A stretch of 64,000 nt of DNA from Roseiarcus sp963765375 (GTDB lineage Bacteria; Pseudomonadota; Alphaproteobacteria; Rhizobiales; Beijerinckiaceae): contig CAVXVZ010000007.1 in assembly GCA_963765375.1 (NCBI GenBank), forward strand, positions 434,001-498,000. Direction: 5' to 3'. Position 1 is the first letter of the stretch. The number at the start of each line of letters is the position of its first letter. Shown here one piece after another: positions 25,645-35,708 of the stretch. Below the pieces are notes generated by a model, which searched no databases, was not told where the DNA came from, and saw only the letters and a program-made list of their open reading frames with translations. Made by a program: the position numbers and the translations under genes.

Positions 25645-28600
25645 TTATTTGTACTCCCATTCGGCGCCGATTCCCGTACTTGTCCCCCCTGTGGCGTCGA
25701 CGCCGGCCTGAAGCCGGAGATGACGGGTCACGTCGAAATCGACATTGACGCTGTTGTCCTGCGGCCGCGCGCCGGTCGTCACGCCGACGCTGATCCGGTC
25801 ATTGATCGCGCGCGTCGCGCCGACCAGCGCGCCCCCGGTTGCGCTGGTCGAGATGTCGAGACTGTCGACGCCAAGACTTCGGCGCAGTCGCTCGAACGCA
25901 TCGTTATTGCCGGAAAGTGTCGCCACCGCGTTGGCCAGCTCGATCGCCTGGAAGGCCGACAAGCTCCCGGACGGGCGCTGGAAGAGTATGCGGGACAAGA
26001 TCTCGTCTTCCGGCAGGCTCGGCTGGGAGCTGATCTGGAAGGAGGGCTGGTTCGCGGGTCCCGTCACGGCGATGCGCGCGGTAATGTCGGTCGCAGTCGT
26101 TTCGGCGACAAGATTAAGCTCTGGAATCACGTCGCCGTGGAACCGAAGCTGGCCTTGGGTGAAGACCAGCCGTTTCCCGAGCAAGGCCAGCGAGCCGCGC
26201 AATAGGTCGAAGCCCCCATCTACCTGCGGATCGCGCGCCGATCCGGAGACGTGCAGATTGCCGCCGACCTCGGCATAGATACCGCGCCCGCGGACGAAGT
26301 TGCGGTTGGGCGCGGAAATCGTGAGGTTCAGCGTCGCGTCGAACAAGGGGGCGCGGCCCTTCGCCGCCTTGGCATTGGTGATCTGGGCGAGGCGGGCGGC
26401 GGCCGTCGGCGTCGGGTTGACATGCTCCGTGCCTGGAATTGGCGCGGAAATGCTGCCGAAGCGGTCCGGCACGGTCACGTCCATTGATTCGATCGTAATG
26501 CGGCCGTCGACATTAGGCTTCTGGGCGAGCCTGCCGCTCACCGTAACCGCGATATCGGCGGTCGCCGTTAGGACGCTGTTCGCGACGACTTGTGCGTGTT
26601 TGCCCGTCACGCGCATCTCTCCCGGGAAGCCGGCGGCCGGATCGAGCCGCGCCTCGCCGCTCGCCGAGATTATCCCGCCATCAGGAGTAGCACCGCCTAA
26701 CCGCTCGATGCGGATCATGTTGCCGTTGGCGACCATGACGCCGGTGATTCCGGTGAGCTTGAACCCGGTCTCGTCGTCGCGGAACTCGCCGTTGGCGAGG
26801 CGGATCGAGCCTTGAGCCTGCGGCTTGACGACGGTTCCGCGTATCTGAGCCGCGACCGAAATCGTCCCGGTTACTCGGCGGCCGGTCAGGGACAGTGCAT
26901 TGTTGGCGAGGCCTGCGTCGAGCTTGCCGTCGACCGTCAGATCAAGCGCGCCATCGCTCGACAAGGGCGCCGATCCGGTGATGCGAATGGAGTTGCCGTG
27001 GCTTGCATTCGCGGTGAGCTCGACCGAGGTCCGGCCTCCGCCGAGGCGGCCCGAGCCCGCGAGGTCGAACGGCGGCAGACCGTTGCCGCGCGTTTGGGGC
27101 AGTCTGACCTGGCGAAGGCGAATGCGCCAGTCGCCGGCGGGATCGCCCAGGGTTCCCTGGATCGTCGCATCGCCGTCGGCGGTTCCGGATACGCCGAGGC
27201 CGGGCGAGAAGAGGTCGGATGTGGCGAGCGGCAGCGCGGTCGCACCAACGCGGAGGTCGAGCGTCGGCCCGGCGCGGCCGGAGATCGAGAGGCGCCCGGA
27301 ATCGACACGCACGGCGAAGTTCTGAATGGCGAGGCCGTCCTTGCCGTAAGTCAGCGTGGCCGGGCCGGCCAGAGCGATCGTCCGGCCCGCGCCCTGCGCG
27401 GTAAACCGCGCAAGGTCGAACCGGATCGGCGAGCCGCCCGACAGACGGCCATGCGCCTTCACGGCGAGCCCGCGTGCAGAGCAGCTGAAGTCGAGCTCGT
27501 TCGAATCGCCTTGGCCGGTCGCGGTGAGCTTGATATCGGAGATGGACTGGCCGGCGACTTCGGCGCGGGTGAGCCGGGCGAGGCCCGATGCGTTTCGCGC
27601 CCCCCAGAGGTCGGCGATCTTGAGGTCGACCTTTAGGCCTTCGAGGCGGTTGGCGCCGAAAGCCATTCGGTCGCTGTTCGCGACGATGGCGACCGCCTGC
27701 CTCCCGTCGGCGGCCGAAGCGCTCACGTTCGCCTGAAGCGCGCCGCTCATCTTCGTGAGCACGAGCGGCGAGAGGTCGTCGAGATTGTCGGCGTTGAATG
27801 CGAGCTCGCCGTTCGCCAGAGCATCGGGGCCGATCGCCACGGCGCCCGCGACCCGCACCGAGGCGAGGGTCAGCGCGAGACTGTCGGCGCGCCAGCCGCC
27901 GTCTGCCGCCTCGGCCAAATGCGCCGAGCCTTGCAGCTTGTGGCCGTCAATGTCGCCAGAGGCGGAGGCGGTCGCATCGACCCGGCCACCAATGTGCGCC
28001 ACGTCGGCTGACAGCGAGAGGCCGGAGGTTTTGCGGTCAAGGAGACGGCCTTCGCCCAAACTTGCTTTCAGCGCCGCATTGAGGTCTTCCGGCGTTCCGG
28101 CAAGCGTCGCAACGATCTCGGCCTTGCCGGAGACGCGGGGGTCGAGATCGCTCGCCTGCGGCACGTCAACACTGGCGTCGAGGTCCACCTTTTCGCGGCC
28201 GAAATCGCCGTTGAGCCTCGCAGCGCCGTGTGCCCCGCTCGCGAGCAAGTCAGTGAAACCGAAGCCGCCGCGGGCCGTCGAGCGCGCGGCGCCAGTCAGG
28301 CGAAGATTGCCGCCGGTGAGGCGGTCGAGCACTGGATAGGCGGTTGCCAGATGCGTCGCCTGCGCGTCGAGGGTCGCGGTCAGCGCGCCATAGCTCGGCG
28401 CCCCGTCGAGATCGGCGGTCACGTGCGCCTCGCCCTTGAGGGCGCCGCCGGCAAGGGAAGCGAAGCGGCTGAGGTCGCGCGCGACGACCTCCAACCGGCC
28501 GTGGACCTTCGCCGGCGCGAGCAGCCCGGAATATCGGGCTTCGAGATCATGCGACGTGAGATCGAGAGAATCGAACGACACGTCTCCGCCCACGGTCGCC

Positions 28601-29913
28601 GTTCCGCGCAAGGCGAGCTTCGCTTCGCTGCCAACCGCGCGGGCGAGGGCCGGATCGGCGAGCATGAGTCCGCTCATCGCCCCCTGGCCCTCGAACGCGA
28701 TGCGCGTCGTCTCCTGATTGAGCGGGCCATTCGGGATGGAGCGGAAGCTGGCGGAGATATGATCGAGCGAGCCCTGCTCGACATGGATGTCGCCAGCGTC
28801 GAATGAGCCTTCGACGACGGGGCTCAGGGCGGACCCCGCAATCGAGGCGTTGAGGTCGAGCTTGCCGATCTGCGTCGCGCCGGGAATGGCGCCGGCGTGA
28901 ATTTTAAGGCCCACCGTCTCATCCGCCGACTTGCCGCCGACGATGTCGAGACGCGCGTTGGCTGAGACGAGATGCAGGCCCGGCGTCGCGACGGTGGAAT
29001 CGTCGTTGAAGAAAAGATCGCCCTTGAGTGTCGTTTCCCCCGCAAAGACTGGACGGATGACGGGGGGAGTCATCCCTTCGAGGCTGGAGTTGAGGTCGAG
29101 GGTAAGCTTCCGCCCGCCGCTTTGGCGCGCGACGACGACGTCGCCTCGCGCCCAAACGTCCGCGCCCGCGGCGAAATCGAGTTTGGCGTCGAAATTGTCG
29201 AGCGCGCCGGCGCCGTTGAGGGCAAGCCTCACCGGAGGCAGGCCCGGGAGATTGACGAGATGGGCAAAGACGCCGCCCGCGGGCTCGTCGGAATTGACGG
29301 CGACGGTGAGCTTGTCGGTCGCGGGGACGTACGTCATGACGGCCTTGAACTGACCGGGCGCGTCGAGGCGCTTCGAGGTCAGGCTCAGGTCGAGACCTTC
29401 GGACGGCGGCCCGAGCGTCGCCTTACCGTCGATCTCCAAGCGCGCCGCCACACCGACGACCGGCTCGCCGAGCGACAGGTCCTGCACGCCGAATTGCTTG
29501 ATGACCACCGTGACTGGAAGTTCTGGCAGGATCGAGCGCGGACCCGTATCGGGAGGCGGAGGCGTTTCGGAAGGAAGCGGGCGCCGCAGAAACTGCATGT
29601 GGCCGATGGTTAGCCGATCGACTTCCAGCCGCCGGCTGAACAAGGCGAGTCGGTTCCAGACAAGCCGCACCTTGTCAATTTTAAGCCACGGGCCCTTGCG
29701 GTCAGAAAGGACAATGTCGCTGATCGAGGCGTCGGAGGACAGTGCCCCGTCGACCGCGCCGATCGAGACGTTCGTTGTTTCCGAGGACAGCGCCCGCGAC
29801 AGCAGATCGGCGAGGACGCCCTTGTCCGCTTCGGTCGCGCGCGCCTGCCCGCCGAGCGCGACAAGAACGACGATCAGCGCCATAAGCCCGGAGAGGAGTA
29901 GCCGCCACATCAT
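25645..29913 (-). CDS. tamB: Translocation and assembly module inner-membrane protein TamB
   Basis: 1422 residues. An N-terminal membrane anchor (MMWRLLLSGLMALIVVLVAL) is followed by a very long beta-rich, repetitive region (many VTGTADGDATIQG/LSGRAG-like strands), as in the AsmA-like beta-taco groove. The C-terminal DUF490 domain contains FTQGQLRFHGDVIPELNLVAET, ISSQPSLPEDEILSRILFQR and LEWEYK-like ending GIGAEWEYK. TamB spans the periplasm and, with TamA, moves lipids or helps fold outer-membrane proteins. Its start codon overlaps the tamA stop at 29913, so the two are translationally coupled. Length is in the family range (about 1250-1500). Confidence 0.92.
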   Translation of the reverse strand: MMWRLLLSGLMALIVVLVALGGQARATEADKGVLADLLSRALSSETTNVSIGAVDGALSSDASISDIVLSDRKGPWLKIDKVRLVWNRLALFSRRLEVDRLTIGHMQFLRRPLPSETPPPPDTGPRSILPELPVTVVIKQFGVQDLSLGEPVVGVAARLEIDGKATLGPPSEGLDLSLTSKRLDAPGQFKAVMTYVPATDKLTVAVNSDEPAGGVFAHLVNLPGLPPVRLALNGAGALDNFDAKLDFAAGADVWARGDVVVARQSGGRKLTLDLNSSLEGMTPPVIRPVFAGETTLKGDLFFNDDSTVATPGLHLVSANARLDIVGGKSADETVGLKIHAGAIPGATQIGKLDLNASIAGSALSPVVEGSFDAGDIHVEQGSLDHISASFRSIPNGPLNQETTRIAFEGQGAMSGLMLADPALARAVGSEAKLALRGTATVGGDVSFDSLDLTSHDLEARYSGLLAPAKVHGRLEVVARDLSRFASLAGGALKGEAHVTADLDGAPSYGALTATLDAQATHLATAYPVLDRLTGGNLRLTGAARSTARGGFGFTDLLASGAHGAARLNGDFGREKVDLDASVDVPQASDLDPRVSGKAEIVATLAGTPEDLNAALKASLGEGRLLDRKTSGLSLSADVAHIGGRVDATASASGDIDGHKLQGSAHLAEAADGGWRADSLALTLASVRVAGAVAIGPDALANGELAFNADNLDDLSPLVLTKMSGALQANVSASAADGRQAVAIVANSDRMAFGANRLEGLKVDLKIADLWGARNASGLARLTRAEVAGQSISDIKLTATGQGDSNELDFSCSARGLAVKAHGRLSGGSPIRFDLARFTAQGAGRTIALAGPATLTYGKDGLAIQNFAVRVDSGRLSISGRAGPTLDLRVGATALPLATSDLFSPGLGVSGTADGDATIQGTLGDPAGDWRIRLRQVRLPQTRGNGLPPFDLAGSGRLGGGRTSVELTANASHGNSIRITGSAPLSSDGALDLTVDGKLDAGLANNALSLTGRRVTGTISVAAQIRGTVVKPQAQGSIRLANGEFRDDETGFKLTGITGVMVANGNMIRIERLGGATPDGGIISASGEARLDPAAGFPGEMRVTGKHAQVVANSVLTATADIAVTVSGRLAQKPNVDGRITIESMDVTVPDRFGSISAPIPGTEHVNPTPTAAARLAQITNAKAAKGRAPLFDATLNLTISAPNRNFVRGRGIYAEVGGNLHVSGSARDPQVDGGFDLLRGSLALLGKRLVFTQGQLRFHGDVIPELNLVAETTATDITARIAVTGPANQPSFQISSQPSLPEDEILSRILFQRPSGSLSAFQAIELANAVATLSGNNDAFERLRRSLGVDSLDISTSATGGALVGATRAINDRISVGVTTGARPQDNSVNVDFDVTRHLRLQAGVDATGGTSTGIGAEWEYK

Positions 29914-31904
29914 CAGAAAGCCTGCCCGATGCTGACGTAGATCGCCACCGGACCCGTGCCGGGATGGCGGTCGAGGGGAAAAGCGATATCGGCGCGGATC
30001 GGCCCGATCGCGGTATAATAGCGCAGGCCGACGCCTACTGCCGTGGCGAGTGGCGCGCTGAAGTTCGGGAAGCTGGTCGCGAAAGCGTTGCCCGCGTCGA
30101 AGAACGGCACGATCCCGATCGTGTCGGTCAACCTTACCCGCAATTCCGCCGACGCCTGGAACAGGCTTCGCCCGCCGATCACCGCGCCGAAGGGACCCGT
30201 GGGCCCGAGTTCGTCGTAGGCGTAACCGCGCACCGAGCCACCGCCGCCGGCGTAGAAGCGCCAGTTCGCGGGGATGTCGGCGAGATCCGCGCCGCCCATC
30301 GCGCCGAGCCCGACCAGCCCCGCGAGCACGAAACGCGAGTCCGGGTCGAGGGAGTAATAGGCGGAGGCGCGCGCTTTCCCCTGCACAAGATCGACGGTCG
30401 AGCCGAGAGCGGTTGGATATCCTGCCACCGAGGCGTTCATCCGCACGCCGCGCGTCGGGTCGAGCTTGCTGTCGGTCGTGTCGTAATTGGCGGAAATGGG
30501 CACGCCGACCAGCGTGTAATTGACACGCCCGAGCGCGTCAGTCGCGACCCCAGTCTGCGCCTCGATTCCGGCCTGCACCCAGAAATTCTGGTCGAAGCGA
30601 TGGCGCAAGGCAGCGGTCGCGTCGGCGTCCTCTACCTCATAGCCGAAGAAGCCGGCGCCGCTGGTGCTCATGCGCTCACCGAGCGCGTCGACCAAAAGGT
30701 CGTTCGGCGTTCCCCACAACGCGGGTTTGAGGAAGCTCGCGGAGAAACGCCATCCGATGTCATCGATTGAATAGCTTCGGATGTCCTGCGAAGTCACATA
30801 CCAGGGCGGCGCGTAGAAGACGTCGGCCTGAAGACGCAACCGCTCGGCGCCGCCGAAAACGTTGCGGTCCTCCCAATAGACCTGGCCTGCAGGACCGTTG
30901 GTGGTCGAATATTTCGCCGACGCGCCGACGGCGTAGGGGAGCCGATCCTCGACGTTGACCGTATATGGCAGGCGCCCATAGGCGTCGAGCGACGTCCCCT
31001 CGGTAATCCGCACCCCACCCACCGCCGGGATCTGGCGGATTGTGTTCCGGGCGTCTTCGATCGCCTGCGGCGAATAGGGATCGCCGGGATAGATGTAAAG
31101 AAAGGAGCGTGCGATGGCCGGATCGAACTCTTTCGGGCCATTCATTGTCGCTTGGCCAAATGGGGCGATAGGCCCCGGATCGACCGTGAACGTCACGTCC
31201 ATCACATGGGCGGCGTGATCGACGACGGGCGCGACCGACGCGACCTTCGCGAGCGGCCGCCCCTCCGTGCGGAAATAGTCGACGATCCGAGCCTGCGCCG
31301 CGCGCATCTCGGCGGCCGCCGCGGGGTCCCCGGGCTTGAGGCGGACGATCCGCGCTGGCAGTTCGGTTTCCGAAAGCTCCCCGCCGTTCGGGCCGAGCAC
31401 GCGGATCGAATGGAGAGTGAATAGCGGGCCTGGATTGACGGCGATGGTCACCGGCGCGGCCGCTCGGTTGCGGTAGTTTTCGGCGGCATGGGCGAAGCCG
31501 GCAATGTCGCTTGACAGGATGCTGAGGCTGGCGCGGTCGACCGAGATCGAGATCGTCGCGTCATAGTAGCCCGCCCCCCACATCGCGTCGATGATCGGAC
31601 CGAAATCGCTTTGCGCGCGTCGGGCGAGCGCGTCGCCATCGGGGGGAGCATCGTTGCGCAGCATGTAAAGCGAGGAGGCGTCCTGGACCGCGCTCTTCAG
31701 TCCCTTGTCACCGCCAGCGACGTCGACCGTGACGGCATAGGAGATCGCTGTCCGCGAGACGGGCGGCGGGCTTTCGTCCCAACTCCAAAGTCCGAAGAAG
31801 TCGAAAGCCATGGCGCTATCCCAGTGGCTGCACGCGAACAAGGCCGCGACCAACACGACGATGAAACGCACTCTTACGCGATCGGGTAGGCAAGATACGA
31901 CCAT
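29913..31904 (-). CDS. tamA: Translocation and assembly module outer-membrane protein TamA (Omp85 family)
   Basis: 663 residues. A signal-anchor-like N-terminus (RVRFIVVLVAALFACSHWDSAMA) is followed by POTRA domains (about 50-330: FTLHSIRVLGPNGGELSE, PFGQATMNGPKEFDPAI, RTIRQIPAVGGVRI-like) and a 16-strand barrel. The barrel holds the Omp85 signature GGGSVRGYAYDELGP (VRGY lock) near 555 and a final Phe (VSIGQAF). It forms a pair with TamB encoded immediately downstream. No promoter is evident in the 590-bp gap upstream, but this is where it should lie. Confidence 0.92.
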   Translation of the reverse strand: MVVSCLPDRVRVRFIVVLVAALFACSHWDSAMAFDFFGLWSWDESPPPVSRTAISYAVTVDVAGGDKGLKSAVQDASSLYMLRNDAPPDGDALARRAQSDFGPIIDAMWGAGYYDATISISVDRASLSILSSDIAGFAHAAENYRNRAAAPVTIAVNPGPLFTLHSIRVLGPNGGELSETELPARIVRLKPGDPAAAAEMRAAQARIVDYFRTEGRPLAKVASVAPVVDHAAHVMDVTFTVDPGPIAPFGQATMNGPKEFDPAIARSFLYIYPGDPYSPQAIEDARNTIRQIPAVGGVRITEGTSLDAYGRLPYTVNVEDRLPYAVGASAKYSTTNGPAGQVYWEDRNVFGGAERLRLQADVFYAPPWYVTSQDIRSYSIDDIGWRFSASFLKPALWGTPNDLLVDALGERMSTSGAGFFGYEVEDADATAALRHRFDQNFWVQAGIEAQTGVATDALGRVNYTLVGVPISANYDTTDSKLDPTRGVRMNASVAGYPTALGSTVDLVQGKARASAYYSLDPDSRFVLAGLVGLGAMGGADLADIPANWRFYAGGGGSVRGYAYDELGPTGPFGAVIGGRSLFQASAELRVRLTDTIGIVPFFDAGNAFATSFPNFSAPLATAVGVGLRYYTAIGPIRADIAFPLDRHPGTGPVAIYVSIGQAF

Positions 31905-32496
31905 CCACTCGTACGCCTTTCCCCTGATTGCGCAGGACGTATCTGCAAAGCTGATCGTTAACGTATCGAACTATTTTGCGTGTCGAAAGTCGAAACCGCA
32001 CAGCCGCAATGAGGCGCGGCGTCGCCGGGTGGGCGTCGCGACGCCAAACCGGCCGAGCGGGTTCCGGGACCTGAATGCCTGCCCGACGGGATCACAAATT
32101 GCACCCGACGACCGTGGCGGGCGTCACGCTCGCCAGTCAAGGAGCGCTACGCCTGCCGCCGCCGGGGAGCTCCCGCTTCGGGCGGTAATGCCCATTTCGG
32201 GCCGGCAATCGAATGATGGCTATGACCTGGACCGCGGTCCCTCCCAAGGCGACCCTCGGAGGCGCACTTCCGCCCATTTGCGACGTCCAAGGCCTCGACC
32301 CGCGATGTCCGCTCAACGTCGACTCCAGCCGTCCCCTGTGCGCAAAGAGCAGTCATTCGGGTTTTGGCTATTTCGCGGACGATGGCAATGCTCCAAAGAT
32401 AGAATGAGCATTGAGGTTTTCATGATGATGACTGGGCGTCAGCCATTCGTCGGGGGAAACAATCCGATCGGGGATTGTGAACCGAGGACGCCATGA
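31905..32496. other. Intergenic stretch upstream of tamA, no gene seen
   Basis: Short overlapping frames on both strands have Arg/Pro-rich, shadow-like composition. No tRNA, hairpin with T run, or repeat is obvious. It should hold the tamA promoter (minus strand) near 31905-32000, where the DNA is locally AT-richer (ttaacgtatcgaactatttt). Confidence 0.4.
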
Positions 32497-33408
32497 TCAA
32501 TGCATGGATCGTCTGTCCATCTGGGTCGACGCCATATCAGCCGCAATCTTCGTGAGCCAGTCAACCGCGCCTGGCGTAGTAACCCAGTCGAACCCCCATT
32601 CATCGACGTAGTGAGCAGCCTCGTCCTCGCCTCCGATCGTGAGGTAGCCGTTCATCGATGATTTCATTGCCTTCGCGCCAGCTAGAACGGCGGGGACGTG
32701 CCTGTTGGCCTTGCAAGCCTTCCTCGCCAGTTCCGCCGCCGTCTTATCTTCAGCTCCATTGTCCCTGAAGGAGATAAGCGCCCGCGTATATAGCCAGAGC
32801 CCCGTGCCATCCTCGTCGAACTGCTTGAGCAGTTGCCTAAGCGATTCGATATCCCGGCTTTTCATGAAACAACGGGCAAGAAGGTAACGGATGCCCTGAT
32901 TGTCGCCTGGATTCAGCCTCAACATATCGCGATAATGACCGATCGCGGCTTCAACGTCCCCGAGCGCGTCGAGCGTCGCAGCTAGACCTGCCCGCGCGCG
33001 CATATAGGGCCTGGTTTCGAGGAAGCCCCAGAAATGCCCCGCATACTCATTGAACGCTTTGGTCCCAAGCGCCTGACTGCCCGCGTCGAGGCCCTTGCGG
33101 TAGTACTCCAACGCCTCCTTTGCAGATTTGGCCTTTTCTTCGGCGAGCAGAACATAGGCGTCCGCGCAGAGCGGCGAGATCGTGAGCGCCTTGTTTGCGA
33201 GGGCTATGCGTTTGCTCGGCTCGGCCTGATCCCATGCTTGGTACATGACGTCCTGAGCTTTGTCTCTGGCGCTCTTGGCCCGGGGCGCACCGATCGCCGA
33301 CATGAAACTTTCCATCGCGCGCCGATCAGGAAGCTTCACCGCCGCGGACGCGCTCTTTGAGGATGGCGTAGCGGGGCCCTTCCGCGGTGGCTTCCTTGAC
33401 GCCGGCAT
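32497..33408 (-). CDS. Tetratricopeptide (ST7-like) protein
   Basis: About 303 residues from ATG 33408 (GAGGAGAGG four bases upstream). After a basic Ser/Pro/Lys head, the conserved core LPDRRAMESFMSAIG, RIALANKALTISPLCADAYVLLAEE, GHFWGFLETRPYMRARAGLAATLDALG, and YRDMLRLNPGDNQGIRYLLARC is that of a bacterial TPR family related to the ST7 domain; HVPAVLAGAKAMKS and WLTKIAADM follow. These cytosolic helical proteins probably act as scaffolds; no enzymatic residue is implied. It is flanked by non-coding DNA on both sides and not part of an obvious operon. Confidence 0.7.
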   Translation of the reverse strand: MPASRKPPRKGPATPSSKSASAAVKLPDRRAMESFMSAIGAPRAKSARDKAQDVMYQAWDQAEPSKRIALANKALTISPLCADAYVLLAEEKAKSAKEALEYYRKGLDAGSQALGTKAFNEYAGHFWGFLETRPYMRARAGLAATLDALGDVEAAIGHYRDMLRLNPGDNQGIRYLLARCFMKSRDIESLRQLLKQFDEDGTGLWLYTRALISFRDNGAEDKTAAELARKACKANRHVPAVLAGAKAMKSSMNGYLTIGGEDEAAHYVDEWGFDWVTTPGAVDWLTKIAADMASTQMDRRSMH

Positions 33409-34006
33409 CTGTCCTCTCCTCACGAAGTTTCAGGAAAACCGTCGATGCAATCTCTGGCTCGTTCGGCGACCTGAAGACTCAGGCCGTCAGATAAAGCCAA
33501 TTCGGATCGTCAAGGCCAGATCCCAAATAACGTCGAGCCGATGATCACGACAAGGACAGGCCCAGGAAGCCGCTCCGGCGCTCATTGCCCTCCCGGATGC
33601 CGGCAGGACGATCGCGGCCTGGAAGGCGGTAAAGGCTCAGTATGTCAATGAGCACCACGCCGATCCGCGCTTCTCGAATTTTGGGACCGGCCAAGGCGAA
33701 CGGCGGCGTACTCCCACTGCGGTCCACCGCCGCGATCCGCGACGTCGGCTTGACGTCAACTCCTGCCGTTCAATAGGTCGCCGACGAACTCCGCTTCGGG
33801 TCGAGTCCGGCCAGCCGACAATCTCTCAAAACTCCCCGATTTTCGGCCTAAATCCGCGCGAGCAAAAGTCTTGATTTTTGCACCAAGACGGGGTGTTGCC
33901 CCCGTGCAGGCAAAGGACTAAGACAGCTCGTCGTAATTAGTTAGTCGATCTCCCAGACGTGCTCGCTTTGTGGTCGAAGTTTCCGACATCATGATGAGGG
34001 CAAACA
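33409..34006. other. Intergenic stretch with one hairpin
   Basis: No gene is supported. A GTCTTG-atttttgcac-CAAGAC hairpin lies at 33868-33889, without a T tract. The region ends in the leader of the small secreted peptide gene at 34007. Short frames (for example 33545-33727, minus strand) show no family pattern. Confidence 0.35.
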
Positions 34007-34177
34007 ATGAAAAATCAAAGCACCAAACTGGCGACCTTCGCCGCGGCGGCGATGGTGGCGTTCGCTGCTCCAGCAGACGCAGCAAACATCGGTCGTAATG
34101 TACGACCAGTTGCGACGTTTTTCTCGCCAATTGTCAACGTCTCAACGCGAATCCCGAACTATGTCCGTTCTTATTAA
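34007..34177 (+). CDS. Small secreted peptide, 56 residues
   Basis: ATG 34007, with GAGGG seven bases upstream, gives MKNQSTKLATFAAAAMVAFA then APADAANIGRNVRPV and ends NYVRSY. Residues 1-25 are a canonical Sec signal peptide with cleavage predicted after ADA or ADAA. The mature peptide of about 31 residues is basic and has an FFSPIVNV hydrophobic patch. No family recognised. It could be a periplasmic or secreted small protein; bacteriocin-like or stress peptides look like this, but function is not inferable. Confidence 0.55.
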   Translation: MKNQSTKLATFAAAAMVAFAAPADAANIGRNVRPVATFFSPIVNVSTRIPNYVRSY

Positions 34178-34259
34178 CGTGGGCGAAAGAACATGATGGC
34201 GATTGGGCGACTCCAGCGGCTCTAAGTACATTGCCGCATCCTTTCACGAAGCCCCCACG

Positions 34260-35245
34260 TTATGGAAGGTGTGCACTGTGACGATAGGGCGAATCAAAAG
34301 CCCGATTATTTTCGGGCGAAGAAACGCTGTTCCAAATATCTTGAATTCTGCATCGCGGCTTGATCCTGCGGGGGCAGGGCAGCGGTAGCGCTCGATGCTG
34401 CTCGCGCTCCCATGTCTCGATCAGAAAAAGCGCAATCGAGCTGGCCGCGTTGATGGCAAACCGCGCGATGCGGGTATCGATGCGGCGAAAGCCTTTCTCC
34501 CGGCCGTGCGCGTCGCCGGCGTGCGTTCGCAGCGCGCCGATGCCCTTGGTGACCGAAGTCAATCCGCCGAGCACCTGACGGACGTCGTTCTCGATTTCGG
34601 CAGGTAAGTCCATCCGCCCGGGCGACAGATTGAGCGGTTCCTGAACGGCGCGGATGAGGCCGTCGATATCCTTCTTTGCCGGCAACGGCAGATTCAACTC
34701 GATCAGGATTGATCGGCACACGGATTCGATAAGCGAGCAGGCGGCCGTTACCGCGTCCTCCGGGTCGTCCTTGGCGCTGGCGATGGCGCGGCTGATGTCG
34801 AGTTGCACGGTGTCGAAATCGAGCAACGCGGCTTTCTGGACAAAAGTGCTGACGACAACGCCGGCGAGCTGCCTGGAGATGAGCTGCGGCTTTCCGTCCA
34901 CGATCGTGATGGCGAAGCCGTCGGCTTCGAGAACGCCATTCAAATGGTCGATGACCGCCTGCCCTTTTTCCGGCGCGGCCAGATAATCGCGCGGGTCGGC
35001 GACGCGGACCAGGAGCCGCGTCAGCTTTTCGTCGGCGTCGTAATCCTGCGCCACCTGGCGGAGAAAATCGATTGTCGATGGCACCCGGGACCCTGCGCCA
35101 AGCGACATGTCCAAACCGCAGTCGAGGAAAGCAGCTCAATCTTCCGTCCCGACCGGTAAATGCCGACCGGCGGCGTCTCATCATTGGGAGTGCCACCGGT
35201 GATGGTGTCGACGAGCGCCTTTATGACAAAGGGCGAAAAGGACAT
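34260..35245 (-). pseudogene. Abortive-infection family protein (Abi C-terminal domain), frameshifted
   Basis: The start at 35245 gives MSFSPFVIKALVDTITGGTP then PPVGIYRSGRKIE. At about 35125 the frame must shift by one base to continue as FLDCGLDMSLGAGSRVPSTI, the family's next segment. The rest (about 280 residues) has EDAVTAACSLIESVCRSIL, DGLIRAVQEPLNLSP, GLTSVTKGIGALRTHAGDAHG and RFAINAASSIALFLIETW, the Abi-C domain of abortive-infection-like proteins. Members are thought to respond to phage; the mechanism is unknown. The tail after ETWERE is basic and probably out of frame. A single-base loss explains the break; a sequencing error is possible. Confidence 0.65.
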
Positions 35246-35262
35246 GGCTCATGGGTTCAGTG

Positions 35263-35373
35263 TTAGATAAAAAAGGACATCATATTTCGCCGAGGGGGTC
35301 GGCCGTCGCGTTGGGCGAGCTGGCTGGTGAGGTCCTGGGCGTCGGTCGAGACGCGGGCGTAGCCGAAGATCAT
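35263..35373 (-). pseudogene. Serine recombinase (resolvase) N-terminal scrap
   Basis: ATG 35373 gives MIFGYARVSTDAQDLTSQLA, the catalytic start of small serine recombinases with the nucleophilic Ser in ARVST. Similarity stops after about 21 residues. The ATG overlaps the hepT stop (ATGA). It marks the edge of a lost mobile element. Confidence 0.65.
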
Positions 35374-35708
35374 TCGCGCAACTCGGCGTCTACAACAGCG
35401 CGAAGCGGGGGCAGGGCTTCGTGAATCGTCTTCCAGATGCGCCGCTCCTGAACGTCCTCGTAGTTGTGGCGGTAGATGCTCCCTGAACCGGCCACGTCCT
35501 TCCACGGGATTTCTGGAAACCGTTCCTTGAAGGTGGACGGTAGCCGGCGCGACGCTTCGGAGATAATTTCAAGGCAGCGCGTCGCGGCGTAAAAGGTCTT
35601 GTCGTCAGCAAGGAAGCCGTCGAGGTCGAAGCCGTCGATAAACCGCATCGCACGGGAAATGTTGTCGCGTATGTCCTCCAGCGCGTCGCGTTCAACGTCA
35701 GAAAGCAT
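35370..35708 (-). CDS. hepT: HepT-like toxin (DUF86)
   Basis: 112 residues of the DUF86/HEPN family: LEDIRDNISRAMRFIDG, FLADDKTFYAATRCLEIISEASRRLP, PEIPWKDVAGSGSIYRHNYEDV and IWKTIHEALPPLRAVVDAEL. HEPN toxins use an Arg...His motif around the YRHNYEDV segment to cleave RNA, and are kept in check by AMPylation from a MNT partner. The start overlaps the end of mntA by 11 bases, the usual type VII arrangement, although gene order here is antitoxin first. Appears complete. Confidence 0.85.
   Translation of the reverse strand: MLSDVERDALEDIRDNISRAMRFIDGFDLDGFLADDKTFYAATRCLEIISEASRRLPSTFKERFPEIPWKDVAGSGSIYRHNYEDVQERRIWKTIHEALPPLRAVVDAELRE

Noticed and set aside
31810..32496. 228-residue plus-strand frame upstream of tamA
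   Set aside because: Begins inside tamA on the opposite strand and consists of Arg/Pro/Ser-rich low-quality sequence.
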